Source: Falciphora oryzae (lineage: Eukaryota > Ascomycota > Sordariomycetes > Magnaporthales > Magnaporthaceae). From it: a DNA stretch of 64,000 bases. Both the position numbers and the translations under genes were made by a program. A model generated the notes under the pieces. It saw only the letters and a program-made list of their open reading frames with translations, was not told the DNA's origin and made no database searches. Below, in pieces: positions 32,684-46,114 of this stretch (its first letter is position 1; every line of letters begins with the position of its first letter). The stretch is taken from assembly GCA_000733355.1 (NCBI GenBank), contig JNVV01000005.1:1083837-1147836 (forward strand), given 5' to 3'.

Positions 32684-33618
32684 TCACATAAGCAGACGCC
32701 AGAGACCCAGCATGAGCGCCGCAAAACCAGTACACAGCCCCATGAGCCACTGCAGGGTCTGGAACTTGACCTGCTCGAGCTGCTGCCTGAGCGCCGCGGC
32801 CTCCTGCTCGATCTTGGTCTCGGTCTCCTTGATGCGCAGCTCCTGCGACACGGCCTCCTCGCGGATCCGGCCCTTCTCGAGGTTCAGGTCCAGGCGCACG
32901 CTGGCCTGGGTGCGGCCGATCTCGTCGCGCAGGCGCGAGTTGAGCTTTGCGATGTCGTTGGTCAGGCGCTCGTGCGCGGCCCGCGTCGTGTTGGACTCGG
33001 TCGAGTCGGCCGCCAGCAGCTCGCTGCGCAGCTTGGCAAAGTCCACTTTCTGCGTGTACGTCGCCTTGGCCGCGTCCTCGCGGGGCACCATGGTGCGGGT
33101 CAGGTTCTGGATGCTGTGCCGGGCGGCGCTGGTGTTAGCGAGGGAGAGAGAAAAAGGGGAGGCCCGCCGGCGTCCTGTGCATACCTCTCCTCGATGACGT
33201 CGTTGAGGACCTTCATCATGGCGACCGACTGCTCCTCGGTGAACCCCTCGCTCTGGAGGCGCTGCACGAACTTGAGCGTGTCAAAGTGGTGGTCCCGCCG
33301 CATCGGCGCCGATGCGTGGAACCTCCTCCTGCCGAGCGCCGCGCTCTGTTGCTGCTGCTGCCGCTGCCGAAGCGCCGCGCCTGTCCTTGTCGGCCTACGC
33401 TCGGCGCAGCTTAGGCTTTGCCTGCCGCTTGCTGTCGAGTAGAGAGACTTGCCGGGGCCTGCCCACGGCTGCTGTTGCTGTTTCTTCGGCGCCTGGCTGC
33501 CCGAGAGGGGGATCCTTAGTGCGCGCTGGCACATGGTCGCGCTGCTCCCCGCCACCGCCGGGGCCTGCCAGCTGAGGCGGGGGAGGAGGAACCTCGGGAG
33601 GGTCTGTAACGCGCTCAT
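32684..33618 (-). CDS. Mitochondrial Fmp32/MCUR1-type (DUF1640) protein
   Basis: Two exons (33618-33185 and 33128-32684) joined across a 56-nt intron (donor GTATGC, acceptor CCAG) give 292 residues. The first 100 residues are Arg/Ser/Gln-rich and lack acidic residues, as in a mitochondrial presequence, and include a poly-Gln run. The conserved part starts at F-D-T-L-K-F-V-x-R-L-x-x-x-G-F-T-E-E-Q-S. It continues through a long coiled coil (about residues 150-265) and ends in one span (about 268-290) at the very C-terminus. This is the layout of the CCDC90/MCUR1/Fmp32 family of inner-membrane proteins, which have been linked to the calcium uniporter, proline metabolism and cytochrome oxidase assembly. 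Which role applies here is not shown by sequence. Confidence 0.9.
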
Positions 33619-36600
33619 GGTCGCTTTGGTCTTCAGGCAGATAGGTAGGCACGGGGAGGCCGGCAGCGGGCGTTATGACGGCCTTTTGTCGCTCGATCTC
33701 GGCGATGGCATCGCGGCCCAGCGGGACTCGGGAGGTGACGTCTGTCATGTGGAGCAGTGAACAACGCACGTGCGTCTGCATCCTCCAATTGAGCTGCTTC
33801 CCGACAGGTGGGGTCTGCATATTCTGCTGGCCTCAGGCAAAAGTATCCATCCGGCTGGGGCACAAAACTCCGCCAGGGAAAATTTTCGTCTTTGGAGTTT
33901 TCTTCCCTTCCTTTCTTCTACCATATTGAACAACGCATTTATTCACATTCTCGAAAATGACAATTTTGATTCGAGGCGCGCGGATTGCTTTCGGGCTTTT
34001 CGCAGTTCGCCCAGGACACATCGAAAATTTTCGAACAGAATGGAGAGGAGATATCAGCGGACAATCTTGGGTGCGGCGCTTCCCTTGTCCCTCCGGGGGC
34101 CAAGGTGGGAAGGGTCGCAATGATTGAACGTACAGATGCCGTGCATGCATGTAATCGGCGCCAGACATATGACAGATATGACGTGCTTCCTGCGAGTGCC
34201 TCGATGTTCCTGCCTTGATGACACGTATGCGCAGGTGGCGTCAGGCGCAGGTGTCTGTCCGGAACTCTTGGACGCACTCTGGCGCCCCACGAAGCCGAGC
34301 TCAGCCTTGGCCCGGAGATAGTGGCGTCTCGTGCCGCAGCGCACGGCAGTCAAGATCGGTGACACGGTCAGACCGGGCCTGGAGTCGGGATCCTGAGATT
34401 GCCCAGGAGTGTCGACGTGGTTTCTGGTTACGTAGCCGCCCTGATAGATGCCCTGATCCCTGGCGAGGTTGCTTCGTGGCTATCTTGGTGTCCAACCTGG
34501 AGCGGACAATTGATATCCTTGCTTTCCACGTCCCGGCAGCACAACCATGGAAAGGAAGCTCTGATGGACGAGAACGTTGGGGATGCCCGTTCAGGCCCTT
34601 AAACTTTCTGTTACTCGTGATTATTCCTAAGGTGCCTGTGCCAGCTTTATGGCATCAAATCGGGTTCCGAGGAGCCTGACCCGGAGACTCTGGAACAAGC
34701 ATAAAAATTCAAGCCCAACGGCATTCCCGTTACTTTTGTTGAACAGGCGAGTGGTACGGACAGGGGGAAAAGCCACCAGGACCCAGATGCTCGGATATTT
34801 GTTCTTTCTTTTTTTTCGCCCTTCGTTTCCGCCGCGATCAACAAATCCCTAGCCTGATGGAGAAACCGCCTCAGACATCGCGAGCCGGGCATCCCATGGC
34901 CGGCTGGTCGTGCCGTCCAGGCCCAGGGTCACCGGCCAACACGTGTGCGGGCCGTGCTCTTTCATAAACGTTGCTTTTTCAGTCCCCTACAATTCCGGAC
35001 GAGGCTACCAAGGGGAGCATGACAGTGACAGTCGATCCATCTCATGACACGGGCCCCATTTCATAAGACATGACCCGGGCTCCATTGCCCCGAATCGGGA
35101 GAAGTGCGCGGCGATGAGGGAGCGAAAAAACAAAAAAAAAAAAAAAATTATTGAAGGGATAAGCCTGGAGCGTTTGGCGTACAGGGCGTTTGCACATACG
35201 AGGGCGGCAAAACAACCGCAAACAGCCAGTCAGTCAGACTAGTGTTGGAACCACACCGCCCTGAGGTCAGCACAGCCAACGGCGGCGCAGCATTGCCTGC
35301 CTCCACCTGCTTGGTCGGCCTTGGCTTTTTGAAACCCAAAACCGCCGAGATGAGGAGATGGAAGGGCAAAAGACGGGCAACGGCAGCCGTGGCGGCTCTG
35401 CCATTGCCCAATGGCAGGGCCAGGTAGCGATGGGTTCCTATTATCCGGGAATAAGATGGAGGCTTGGGGGCTTGCCGTCGTAGAGAGTGGTCGGAAGAGG
35501 GCATGTCGCCCGTCGCCCGACGACCCGAAAGCACACAGTGGGTGTTTCACAACCGCCGTCCTCACCCATGGGCAGCTGAATCCTTCCGATGGATGGACGC
35601 GATTTGATGGGCCAGAGTCGAGGCCCGGCCCACCTCCACAATCCTGAAATCAGGTGACCGCGCGACTGTGGGGGCCAGCCGGAGCGGGGTAGCGATCCTC
35701 AATTGTTTACAATCGCGTCTCAAAGCTGGGACGTCATTTGTTTACATTGGCATGGCGTGAAGCACAAAAAAATTTCGGTATCCGGGGACAAAAAAAAAAC
35801 CTTGGAACCAACCACACTTTGGCCTTTTTGTCGGCTACACTTTAACTGGCGGTGTGGGCCACCAATACCTACCGAGAAACGGCTTAGGATCACGAAATCC
35901 GGGTCGTTGCGACTCTCCGAGACGAAACTTGATTGAATGCATTTTGCCTCTCTATTTTTCGTTCACGGTCCGGGACATGGGAGTTATGCAGGCGGCCGTG
36001 AGCCAAGCCTGCCTTGTCTGCCTGTGGCGGGCACTGGAGAGAGAGACTAGGGTCGGCGACTCCACCGGCGTACCGCCCGTGTTGCCGCGTCCCTCAAACC
36101 GAGACCGGCTCTCAATTATGCGCATTCTTCGATCACACGCGGCTCACCCGCAGCTGGGGACCTTGGAGAGCGGGGCAAGGTTTCTATTTTTTTCCCACCG
36201 AGGTGGCGGCGGGATATGGTACCCTTTCCTCAGGTACGTGCGGAACTACCGAGGCAGCAGCAGGCGAGTCGCCCGCTCGACAAGCTCTGCTCCCTTGCTG
36301 GAGGCGCTGATAGGCTCGTGGGCTACGCAGCAGGCTAGGTCTGAATCCGGCAAAAATACGCAACCTCCATGTTGCCATGGTCAGCCCGGATGGGTCTAGA
36401 ATTCCCAAGGAGCCGAGAGGGAGGGAAGGAGGAGATGGGAAAGAGGCTGAGGCCACTCGACGGACTGACGCGGTTGGCTCAAAAGCGCACGCCGTCGTCG
36501 GGTTCGCCGTGCCGTTGGTTTCGCTTCATTTTCTCTGGCGCCTTTTTATCTGGGGCCCGCCGGTTCGTTTCTCCATGGAGGATGGGAGGGAGGGAGGGGT

Positions 36601-39600
36601 AAGTCGAGGGTAAAGGTGTATCCGTAGGGTAGGATAGCACCCGTTTCTAGAGCGAAGGGCTGCTAAACTAGCACGCAACCCAACACAGCCGCCCACGGGT
36701 TCCCAAGGAGGGGAGAAGGAGCTTGGGTGTTCGCAATCAATCTCCTTCAGGGTGGCGATCATCATCCGAGCTGAAGCTTGGGTCGGTTCCCAGTCGCGCG
36801 CGGCCTGATCGAGCTTGCGATAAAAACCCCGACTACGGCCTGTCATTGGCTGACAGACCCTAGGAGCGTCGGGCGGCGCAGCCGCTTTCTCCAGTCTGAC
36901 ATTACCCATTACCACCCCTCCTTGTGAGCCGTGAGCCCTTTTTCCCCTCACTTGGTTCTGGGTCAGCCGTTGCTCCAGCGCCCTGGCTTCCACGAAGCGA
37001 ACTGTCCCGTCTCAAGCCGCAGCACTCGTCATGCGATGCCGGAGGGTCCGGGCGTGGTTGGTCATGCTCTCCAAGGTTTGCCGTCTGCCTTGCGACGTTC
37101 CTGGTGCCGTGACGCGGGCGCCTGCATGGCATCGAGGCGGTGTAGATGTTTTGGAGCCGCGAGAGAAAGTGTGACTGCAGAAGCTGAAAGTGGACGCTAG
37201 ATGCATTGCATCGCCAGTGGTGTGGGAGAGCTGTATGCCGAAACAGGGAAAAAGTAAACAATGGGCACACCTTTTTTTTTTTTTTTTTTTCTTGCATCGC
37301 GACACGCGTTGTTTTTTTTTTCTTTGTCTCCCACCAACCAAAACCCTTTGTGTGGTTCCGGCTCTTTGCCCCTCCATGCAACCCCATGACAATGACACAA
37401 CCGGTCACGTCGCAGGTGGTCGAGGGGCTTGGTTGCTCGAGGGTGAGGGGCTAGGCTTTGTTGCCCCTCCTCAGCCTGCCTTAGCCTTGTTTTTTTGCTG
37501 CATGCAGGTGTTCAATGCAACTGCATGGAGACTTCGTGCAGGAAACAGCAAAACAGCCGGTCGGGACAAGAACGGGAGGGAGGGGGGACCACCAGGCAGG
37601 CGGTGCAAGCGAACGGGCGGACGCGGTGGAGTCCTTTTTGTTTCGCCGCGCCCGGCGGAGGCGTGGGGAACGGAGATAGTGATGGAACGAGCACGACGAG
37701 AACCGCCAACCCTCACTAGCGGAAAGCTGGTTGGCTGGGGTGACGTCGGCCGATTCGAGCGCGATCTTGAACCCCTATGGGGGATCGGTGCTGGGGGCTT
37801 GGAAGAACAGGTGTTGATTGTCGCTGACCGATGCTTTTTTCGTCATCAATCGTTACCTTTTTTCCAAGGCAGCGAAGCCCGTATAAGAATTGGCCATGGC
37901 CTAGCGGCAGACCAAATTCATGCGATGGCTGCACGTTCTAGCATGGCGGCCACAAAAGCCGACCAGAAACAAGCGGTCGAGAAGCCGGCGCAGGCAGTTG
38001 ATTGCACGACGTCGTGATTGCCCGGGCCCGGCGGCAGCGCGAGGGAGCATCGAGATAGGCTGGGTGTCGACCGAGCGATGGCGGCGGCCGAGACAGGAAA
38101 CAAAATAGAAACGAGAAATAACACCTGACCTTTTGCAAATCCCAACCGAATCGAGATGCACGTCCGTTTGACAGATTTGACAACAAGCCTCTTTTTTCCG
38201 TTAATTATTGACAACCTATATCAGGCGCGCAGACTTGCTGGACGAAGATCGCGCGGTAATTCCCCGACCGATCCCATTCGCTGCCACGGGGCGCCAAACC
38301 AAGGCCAGTCGTTGACATCATTCGCCCAATGAATGCACATCTCGCGCCCGGCGTCGCCTATTGCCTTGTCTTAGACAGGTCAGGTACCCGTCCGCCTGTT
38401 CCCATGCCGGCCCCCAAGCCGTCGCGAGATTGAATCCCGTATCTGCCATCTGCCAAATCCCCATTCTCGCAGAACGCCCTACATATCGCGAATGCAGAAA
38501 AAGGGGATAAAAGCCATGTGGCCCATCTTTTTGCGCTGTAATATTGTAGACGAGGGCCAGGAATGAGCCGGATTCCCCTTCCGCCTCGCTGTCAGTGGAA
38601 GCAACGCGTGCACTGTCCAGAGCGTGTCCAGAGCAGCGTCCAAACGCGCTTCATTAGTTGCTCCGCTACACGCCTACACCGCGCTGCACATTTGCTTTCG
38701 CACATTATTACCGTTGGATACCGTGCTACAGTGTGAACGCACAGGGCGGGCCTGACATTTTTGATCCCTTCCTCGCACACCACGAGCCGTTTGCTGCACG
38801 CAGGTGGGTGGTCGCCCTCGGGCAACCAAGGGTGCCATGGCTCTTGGCTGCCGGGGTGATCTTTCTTAGCCAGGCCCCCCTGCCCCTCCCCTCCCTTGCA
38901 CTGCACACTCCCATACCCACAGTGAGAGAGCCAAGCCCACTACGCTAAGCCGCGCGAGGGATGGGCCTAGGAAAAGTCCCATCTCTTGGTTCCCCAGGCA
39001 GTGCGCCGAGAAGTCGGGCCTGGTTTTGCTTGGGATCTTGTGCTGGTTCCTGGGTTGGGCCCGCGACCGGCCGACTTCTTCTCCAGGTCCGGCCCAGAGC
39101 TCGGCCACAAAGCATAGCAAGCGAAGAAACATTTACCGACTCGATGCTGAAAAAGGGCGGCACGGGCTTGTCAGACTTGTCAGTCACGTTTGACAGCTCG
39201 TTTCCCGCCCGAGCCTCGTGAACCTCGGACGAGTCAAAGCTGGAAGACCAGACTCACATGCAAAGCAAACACACACACGCGGGATTTTTTCTTCTACCTT
39301 TGACGCAGGATGCATGTAGTTGAAAAAAGAAGGGAAGAGCCTACCAAAGAATAAAAATTCAAGGGTCTGGCCCATATCTTTGGTCCCCTGCGGATCACGG
39401 CCAGCGCAGCAGCGCTTTCTGCCCTCGCTTATGAAAGCAACTGGAGTTGAGCTTTGCCGATTCGAGGCATCAAATCATACCTACGGCCCGCGGGCACGGG
39501 CTGTGGCATGCCAACGGGCCTTTCATCGTGGACATCGGTGGACTCCGGGTATGGGGCTCAGCAAGGGAGACGACATGAGGGACAGGAAGAAAAAAAAAAG

Positions 39601-42600
39601 AGGGAGACAAACGAAAAAGAAGCGACCGATTTCTTATCCATTCGCTCGTGATTGGCGCGAGGTCTGGGGTAAGGACCCAAGGGCGAGCCTTGCCCAGGTT
39701 GCATTTTCCATCAACTCGCGAAACACCCCCGGAACAGCGGGCAGCTGCACAGAGGGTCCCGGGCAATATTCATATCCGCCTTTTCTTATCCTCCCTTTTT
39801 TTTTTTTTTTTCTTTTTTTCTTTGTGGTCACCCCGGGTTGGGTTCTCGCCTCCACGGAAACGAGATGTCGTCTGCACGCTTTGGCCCTTCGACCTGTCCA
39901 TCCCACAGACAGAGAGGAGCCGCTTTCTCGCGTGTTTTCGGAAGGAGAAAAAAGAAGAAAAGAAAGGAGGAGGGCCGTAATGCAACGGGCAACCGCAGAG
40001 AATGCCATTCCGGAATGCTCGCTTTTTTTGCCTATGGCTGACTGGCTGCATGGTACAGCACAGGGCCCCTGGGCTGGATTGGCGTGCCTACGGCCTGTGT
40101 GAAGCCTGCACTTCTGTTTTATTCTTTTTATTCTTTCCTTCTTCTCTGGGACCGATGTTTGCGGAACATTTCCCCACTGCTCCGCGCTGGGCCGGTTACC
40201 GTGGAAAGCGAGAAAAAAAAAAGGAAGCACGAGGAGGCCGATCCACGCCCGCACGGCCTGCAAGCTGCACGCCTCACATTAGATCTCCATCTCAAAAGAC
40301 ACCGGCCGAAGAGGCGGTAAAAGAAAAGTTTGATTTGATAACTGGGGAACCGCCGGGTTGGGAATTTAGCACAATTCCGAGCTGTTGCTTGCTGGACAGT
40401 GTCTGGTGCGGTGTTCCTTTCTTGGAAGTCTGTTCGCGGGCACGGCATGCACGCAATATACGCAGGCTTGCTCGACACGTGGTTCGCTGAGCAGGCAGGT
40501 ATGCTTCTTTCGCGCCCAATGTCACGCCAAAATGTGTGAAATGCGTGGTGATTTTCCTGTTACACGCCGTAGATGCCTTCATTCTGGACCGGCAATTGAG
40601 GAACTTGCCCATCCTCGCGGTTCTAGTGGTCGAGTCGTCCTCCTTGATCATTTCACATCGCCGCGGTTACGACGCACTGCTGTAACCCCAACGACGACAA
40701 GATTGAAGGCCGCACCATGAGCTAAAAAGGGACCCCTGCCTGCCAACGCACACATTTTGCAATTTGATCTCGCGGCAGCACGGCTGGCCCAGCTTCTTGG
40801 GGCGGTCCTCAAAACGCCATTTCGGGCCAAGTGCCACTGCCTCTAGGCCCAGCGAGGGAAGCCCAGGTGGAATTGCGTGCTAGACTTTTACCGCAGGCGC
40901 CCTACCAACCGACCAGGGGGAGGGCAGGCTACCCAGCAAGCAAGATATTCCCGCGCGCTGCTAGGCTGACCCCCTGCTAATCGCCGCCCTGTCTCAGCCG
41001 CCAGCGAGGGAGGGGAGGCCAGGGGTGGGATGGTGGGCTCGGCCAGGGATTGGAAGCTACCCCTGCCCTGTCGGCCGGCCAGTCGAACTGGATCGCCGTT
41101 CTTGTCGGTTCTTGTGAGTGGGCAGAGGAACGACTGGATTCTCTCCTCCCCTCCATCGTCAATCCCACCCCTGCCCCGTTTGCTCTTTGCGGTTGAGCTT
41201 TTTCTCTCTCCTCTCTCTCTCTGGATCCATGCGTTTGGCCATGGGGGAAGGGAGGAGACCAACCAACGAGCCAGCCAACCAGAGCCGAGTGGGCTCTTTT
41301 TTTTTTTTTTTTTGTTTCTTCTCGGCCGGCGGGCAAGCCTGACACGGCGGGCGACGCCAGGCCTGTGGATTGGCTGCTGGATGACGACAGTCGCCGTTTG
41401 CGGGCGTCTGAGGTCGTCCTGAGACTTCTGGGCTCGAATGGCCGGATCCGGAAGGAGGATCGGGCAGTCAGTCTGAGGTGAGGCGTTTGCAGCGTCTTTG
41501 CACATGGCATTACGAGCTTTTTCTTTTCGCGGTGAGCAGCTCTCACCGTTGTCAGCTGTCATCCCATGGATATTCCATGGGCGGGCTGGATGTCATTTGA
41601 TAATTTGATCCGACCGTGACTGCCTACATACGCCTACTGCGGGCTCCATGACCCAACGTGTCATCCGCCTGATGCAGCCTGCTGGAGCTTGGGGCCTGCT
41701 TCATCGCGGTGGAGCGAAAAAAGAATGGTGGTGACGCTGGCGGGCGGGACGCTCGGTGGTGCGATGGAAGCTCTTGCAACAGCTTCTTTTCCCACGCCTG
41801 TTGCGCTAGTGCTGCAGGCTTTGTCCTTGGGCGTGCAGCAGAAGACGCATGCAGCTGCCCGGTCCCGTCGACTCTTGTGCTGCACTGCACAGATTTCTGG
41901 CATTGTCGGGGAAACGAGGCACGCAGAAGCGCGGTTTTGGGATGGTTGTATTTGTGAAGGCGAGTTATCCCAGGCGAAAAAACCCGACCCGTCAAAAAAA
42001 AAAAAAAAAAAAAAGTGAATCGCTATCATCAGCCATGTCTCTAAACTGCCGATTGAGGCTAACCTGCCCCTCGGCGCTGTCTCTGTTTCCCAAATTATCC
42101 TCGCCTCAAATGTCTCAGCTGCGACTGGCAAACGAACCGAGCTAGCAACCGCCGGACGGGGCGCCATCGAAAGCCATAATACCTACCTAGGTTTGCCCGC
42201 CGAACACTCCCTTCCTTCCGCCTCTCCCTTCGGTGTGTCGAGCGCGTTGCTCCGGGTATCCGTCTTGAGAAGGCCGGATCCAAGGTGATGGCTCAATACA
42301 CTCTGTCTGATTACGTCGACGCGCATCACCGACTTGCCTTCCGTAAACGTAGGTAGAGGCCCGTCGTAGAATGCTACTGGATTACACCAGCCGGCGCCGT
42401 GCCTGCGCACAAAATCAGGATGCCGTCGGCCGGGCGCCCTGATTTGTTCCTGCCGGAAGGATGTGATGATGTAAATGCGCGCCTTGGCCGGGACAGCACA
42501 AAAAAAAAAAAATGAGGCCGGTTTGGGCGAGCCCACCCGCTGTGGTCCGTTTCCAGCGCTTGCAGGTGGGTCCTGGCAGGCAGGCAGGCCCCCTAGAAGA

Positions 42601-44085
42601 TGAGAAAAGCAGGGAGCCGGGAAGATGGAGGGCTTGACGAGGCAACCCGGCTCTGCTCGATGGCACTGGCCGACGGGGTGCTTGAGCGTGTGCACTGTGG
42701 TGTGTGGGCGGGCGGGAAGGGAGGGGGTCCAATTGAATCAAGCACGCGCGCGAGGTCGCCAAAAAAACCGCCGGCACGAACCAGGCCATGACCGAGCAAC
42801 CGCTATCTCCCCTGACAACCTGCTCTGGGGACCTGCTCTGGCTCCGGAGCTCACCATTTGCGAGATCCACCGGCCGCACCACGCTGTGAATGCCTTGCTA
42901 CTACTTCTTGCCGGCGGTCCCCTCCATTCGCCAATTTGTTCCCTCTCTTTTCCCTTCAGCCCTTCGTCGGACGGGACGAGGTCGGAAGTACAGCCCCAGC
43001 TCGCCATTCCTCTGCCTCGTGTGCACACTGCTCCTCAGCAAAGAAGCCAGAGTCGACAGACACCAAAAAGCGTCCCTTCCACCCCGTTGGAACCGACCCT
43101 TTTTCTGCTCGGCTTTGTAGCGTGTCGCATAAGCAACAGGACCATCCCCGGCTAAAGGCTCCCCCGACGAAACGAAGACCCCGGGAGCCCCAGAGGATCG
43201 TCGTTGTATGTGGCCTTGCACCAGCTCACATACACCCTCGACCGGATTTTCTCTGCCCGCCCGCCGTGCCGCAATTTGCAGCAGGCGCACCAAACCCGTC
43301 CTCCAGCTCCCGCCAGCAGCTCTCGCGCAGCAGCTCCAGCAACCAGCTAGCACCCCCGCTTGTGCACCGCCGCCGTTCGCTCCAGCACGGGAAAAGGAAC
43401 AAAAAAGAGCAGCGTCTGAGCACCCCCAGCCCGGCGTGGTTCTTTTGCATCCACCCCCTCCCTCTCCCTTGGATCCTGCGTCCAGGCCGCTCGTTCTCTT
43501 GACCACACAGACTCGCCTCGATTCTTTCTTCCCCCAAGTGTGGTCGAGTAACGCATTGATGTCTGCGCCCTCGGACTCCCGTCCCTAGCACTTCCTCTCT
43601 TGACCCGCCCTCCTCGGCCCCAAGAGAGCTCCTGCCGCACATCCCAGCCCGCAGCCAGTCCACACCCCCGGCCTCCAGGAACTCCTTGGTTGAACCGGAA
43701 ACGGCAGTGCAGCAGCAGACAGCCCTCTCCCGCAGCCTTCATCTACAGCCACGTCCGCCCTCTTGTACTTGCACGGGTTTGCTTGGCTTTCCACCACTAC
43801 GACTTCGGATCCTATCACCTCTCTACTCTCGTACTGTGGTCGCAGGCCGGCACGGCACGTTCACCTAATAGTTAAACCACCACCCCGAGTTGCCGCATTT
43901 GCTTGCAGGTAGCTCAACTCCCGGCGAGCCATCACTCACGAGACAAGACCAACCAACCCATCCCTGCCGCTTCCAGGGACACGAGGATTTTCACGAGGAC
44001 CAGGACATCCACGCTCGCGGACACCAACCATCCGTGACGCACGAAACGAGGTTAGGGGAACGAACCACGACAACCCACAGCAAAT
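33619..44085. other. Gene-poor region, 10.5 kb
   Basis: No reading frame here has a recognisable domain, and none can be joined by convincing splice sites to give one. Poly-A/T tracts recur (35132-35147, 37272-37290, 39796-39811, 41297-41313, 41994-42014, 42500-42512). From about 42900 to the Cdc25 start the sequence is C/T-rich on the plus strand, as in long fungal 5' leaders. No repeats with transposon structure and no tRNA were found. Confidence 0.5.
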
Positions 44086-46114
44086 ATGGAGGACTCATCA
44101 CCGCTCGCGGCCATCCGCCGCCCCGCCGGCCCTCTGTTTGGCCACCGCACCGACGCCTTCCGGACCGACATCGGCTTCTACTCCCCGGAGAGCAAGCCGA
44201 GGGCATTCAACCTGCGTGAGCAGCTGGCATCCAAGAGGACCTTCTTCAACGACGACTTCCTCAGGGGGTCGCCTAGCATCAGCCTCGCTGCGGATCTGTG
44301 CCAAAACTTCCGCATAGATCAGGACAACAGGTGCGTTGATTGGCTGGGCGGGACTAACACGAGGGACTCAATTCACGGCATCGAGTGTGGGGAATAAGCC
44401 GTCGCCACAGAAAGCTAACAATTGTGCCGACCACAGCCCCAAGTTCCCGACACCGCGCAGGGCGCTGTTCACCTCGAACATGATGTGCGAGATGGGATCG
44501 CGTGGTAAGCCTGCCCTCCAATGTTCCTGGGACGAAACATGAGGCGCTGGCATTTGGGCTATTGGAACCGCGCTTTGTGCTGACAACGGGCAGACTACAT
44601 CCCCTCGACGCCCATCATGGCTCCCTCGCCGTCTCCCTGCGGCATGGTGGAGATGATGGATATCTCTCCCCTGCCCCACAAGATTCCCGCTGGTGCGCTT
44701 GTGGTTCCGGGCCCATTAATCTGCGAGGTCGAGGTTGAGTCTCCAGTCCTGATGGAGGGTGCCGAGATCGAGCCCAAGGAAGCGTCACCACAGCCCGAGT
44801 CCGCCGAGCCTGCAGAGCCGGTGGCCCCTGCTGTGGCGGCAGCTCCCGCGACGACCGAACTGCCCAAGCCCATTGCTGAGTGAGTGGGCTGCCCTGATTG
44901 GCGAATGGAGAGTTCTCTTATCGAAGCAGCTTCTAACATGTGCCTGTCGTCATTCTAGTCGCAAGAAGCTCGCCCTCCGTCGCCCGTCCCTCACCAAGAT
45001 GAAAGGTTACTCGACCAGCAATCTGATGAGCCGTGGACAGCCCGACAACCAGCTCCCTCCCTTCAAGTTCGGCGGTGCCGATGCCAAGGTTGGCTCATCT
45101 GGTCTAAGCCTCAGCGAGTGCTTCCAGGTTTCGCCTCCCCAGGATCGCCGCCCCGCGACCGCCAACAGCCCGATCGCGCACATCCCCGGGCCGTTGCGTG
45201 CCCGCTCCCAGTTCTCCGGCCTGGCTAGTTCTTCGAACATCGCCCGCAACGGATCTCCCATTTCGAGCCACTCGAGGCGGCCTTCGAACCCCTTCATGCG
45301 GCCACGTAAGCAGTACCGCCGCTCGTTGAGCATGTTCGAGAACTCGGGCGACGTCATGAAGACGCGCAAGGAGGAGGCCTCGGCACCCACACTCGCGTCC
45401 GTCATGGACATCGAGGAGCCTGCTGAGCTTGTGCTGCCTCACTTCTTCCCCGAGGGACAGACCGACAGCATCCCGCGTATCAAGCGCTCGACTCTGCTTG
45501 ACGTCCTCGACGGCCGCTTCAACGAGCACTACGACAACAAGCTCATCATCGACTGCAGGTTCGAGTACGAGTACGACGGCGGCCACATTGACGGTGCCAT
45601 CAACTACAACGACAAGGACCTGCTGGTGTCACACCTGCTCAAGACGCCCATGGAGGGTCGCACCCTGATCGTGTTCCACTGCGAGTACTCGGCCCACCGG
45701 GCACCCCTGATGGCTCGTCACGTGCGCGCCGAGGACCGCACGGCCAACGCCGAGTTCTACCCTCGCTTGACCTACCCCGAGATCTACATCCTCGACGGCG
45801 GCTACAGCGGCTTCTTCGAGGAGCACCGCGACAGGTGTTACCCTCAGGCGTACGTCGAGATGGGCGCTGCCGAGCACGCCTTCACGTGCGAGCGCGAGAT
45901 GGGCCGTCTGCGCCAGAACCGCAAGGGCGGCCTCTCGCGTGCCCAGACCTTCGCGTTCGGCTCCGGCGGCGTCCAGGACTCGCCCACGGCGCCCCAACGC
46001 TCCGTCTCGGCCACGGCCACGTGCAAGGACTCGTCACCCATGTCCATGATGCTTGGCGCCTCTCCCATCCTGGGCAGCGACAGGTTTCATGCTAGGCGGA
46101 TGGCCTCGTACTAA
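44086..46114 (+). CDS. Cdc25-type M-phase inducer phosphatase
   Basis: Four exons (44086-44330, 44437-44504, 44594-44879, 44959-46114) give 584 residues; introns are 106, 89 and 79 nt. The N-terminal half is a long regulatory region rich in Ser-Pro and Thr-Pro sites (F-P-T-P-R-R, I-P-S-T-P, S-P-S-P). The C-terminal half is the rhodanese-like catalytic domain: I-I-D-C-R-F-E-Y-E-Y-x-G-G-H-I, then the phosphatase loop H-C-E-Y-S-A-H-R with catalytic Cys441 and Arg447, then Y-P-E-I-Y-I-L-D-G-G-Y and a C-Y-P-Q-x-Y-x-x-M region. Cdc25 (NimT in Aspergillus) removes the inhibitory phosphate from the Cdk1 tyrosine and triggers mitosis. A long C/T-rich leader precedes it. Confidence 0.95.

Noticed and set aside
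37190..38017. 275-codon plus-strand frame in the gene-poor region
   Set aside because: Crosses the T19 tract and has poly-Phe and random composition typical of non-coding DNA.
42858..43502. 214-codon plus-strand frame upstream of Cdc25
   Set aside because: Pro/Ser/Arg-rich because the DNA is C/T-rich; it looks like a long 5' leader and not a gene.
33619..44085. Biosynthetic gene cluster or transposon in the gene-poor region
   Set aside because: No synthase, oxidase, transposase or reverse-transcriptase motifs and no long terminal or inverted repeats were seen.
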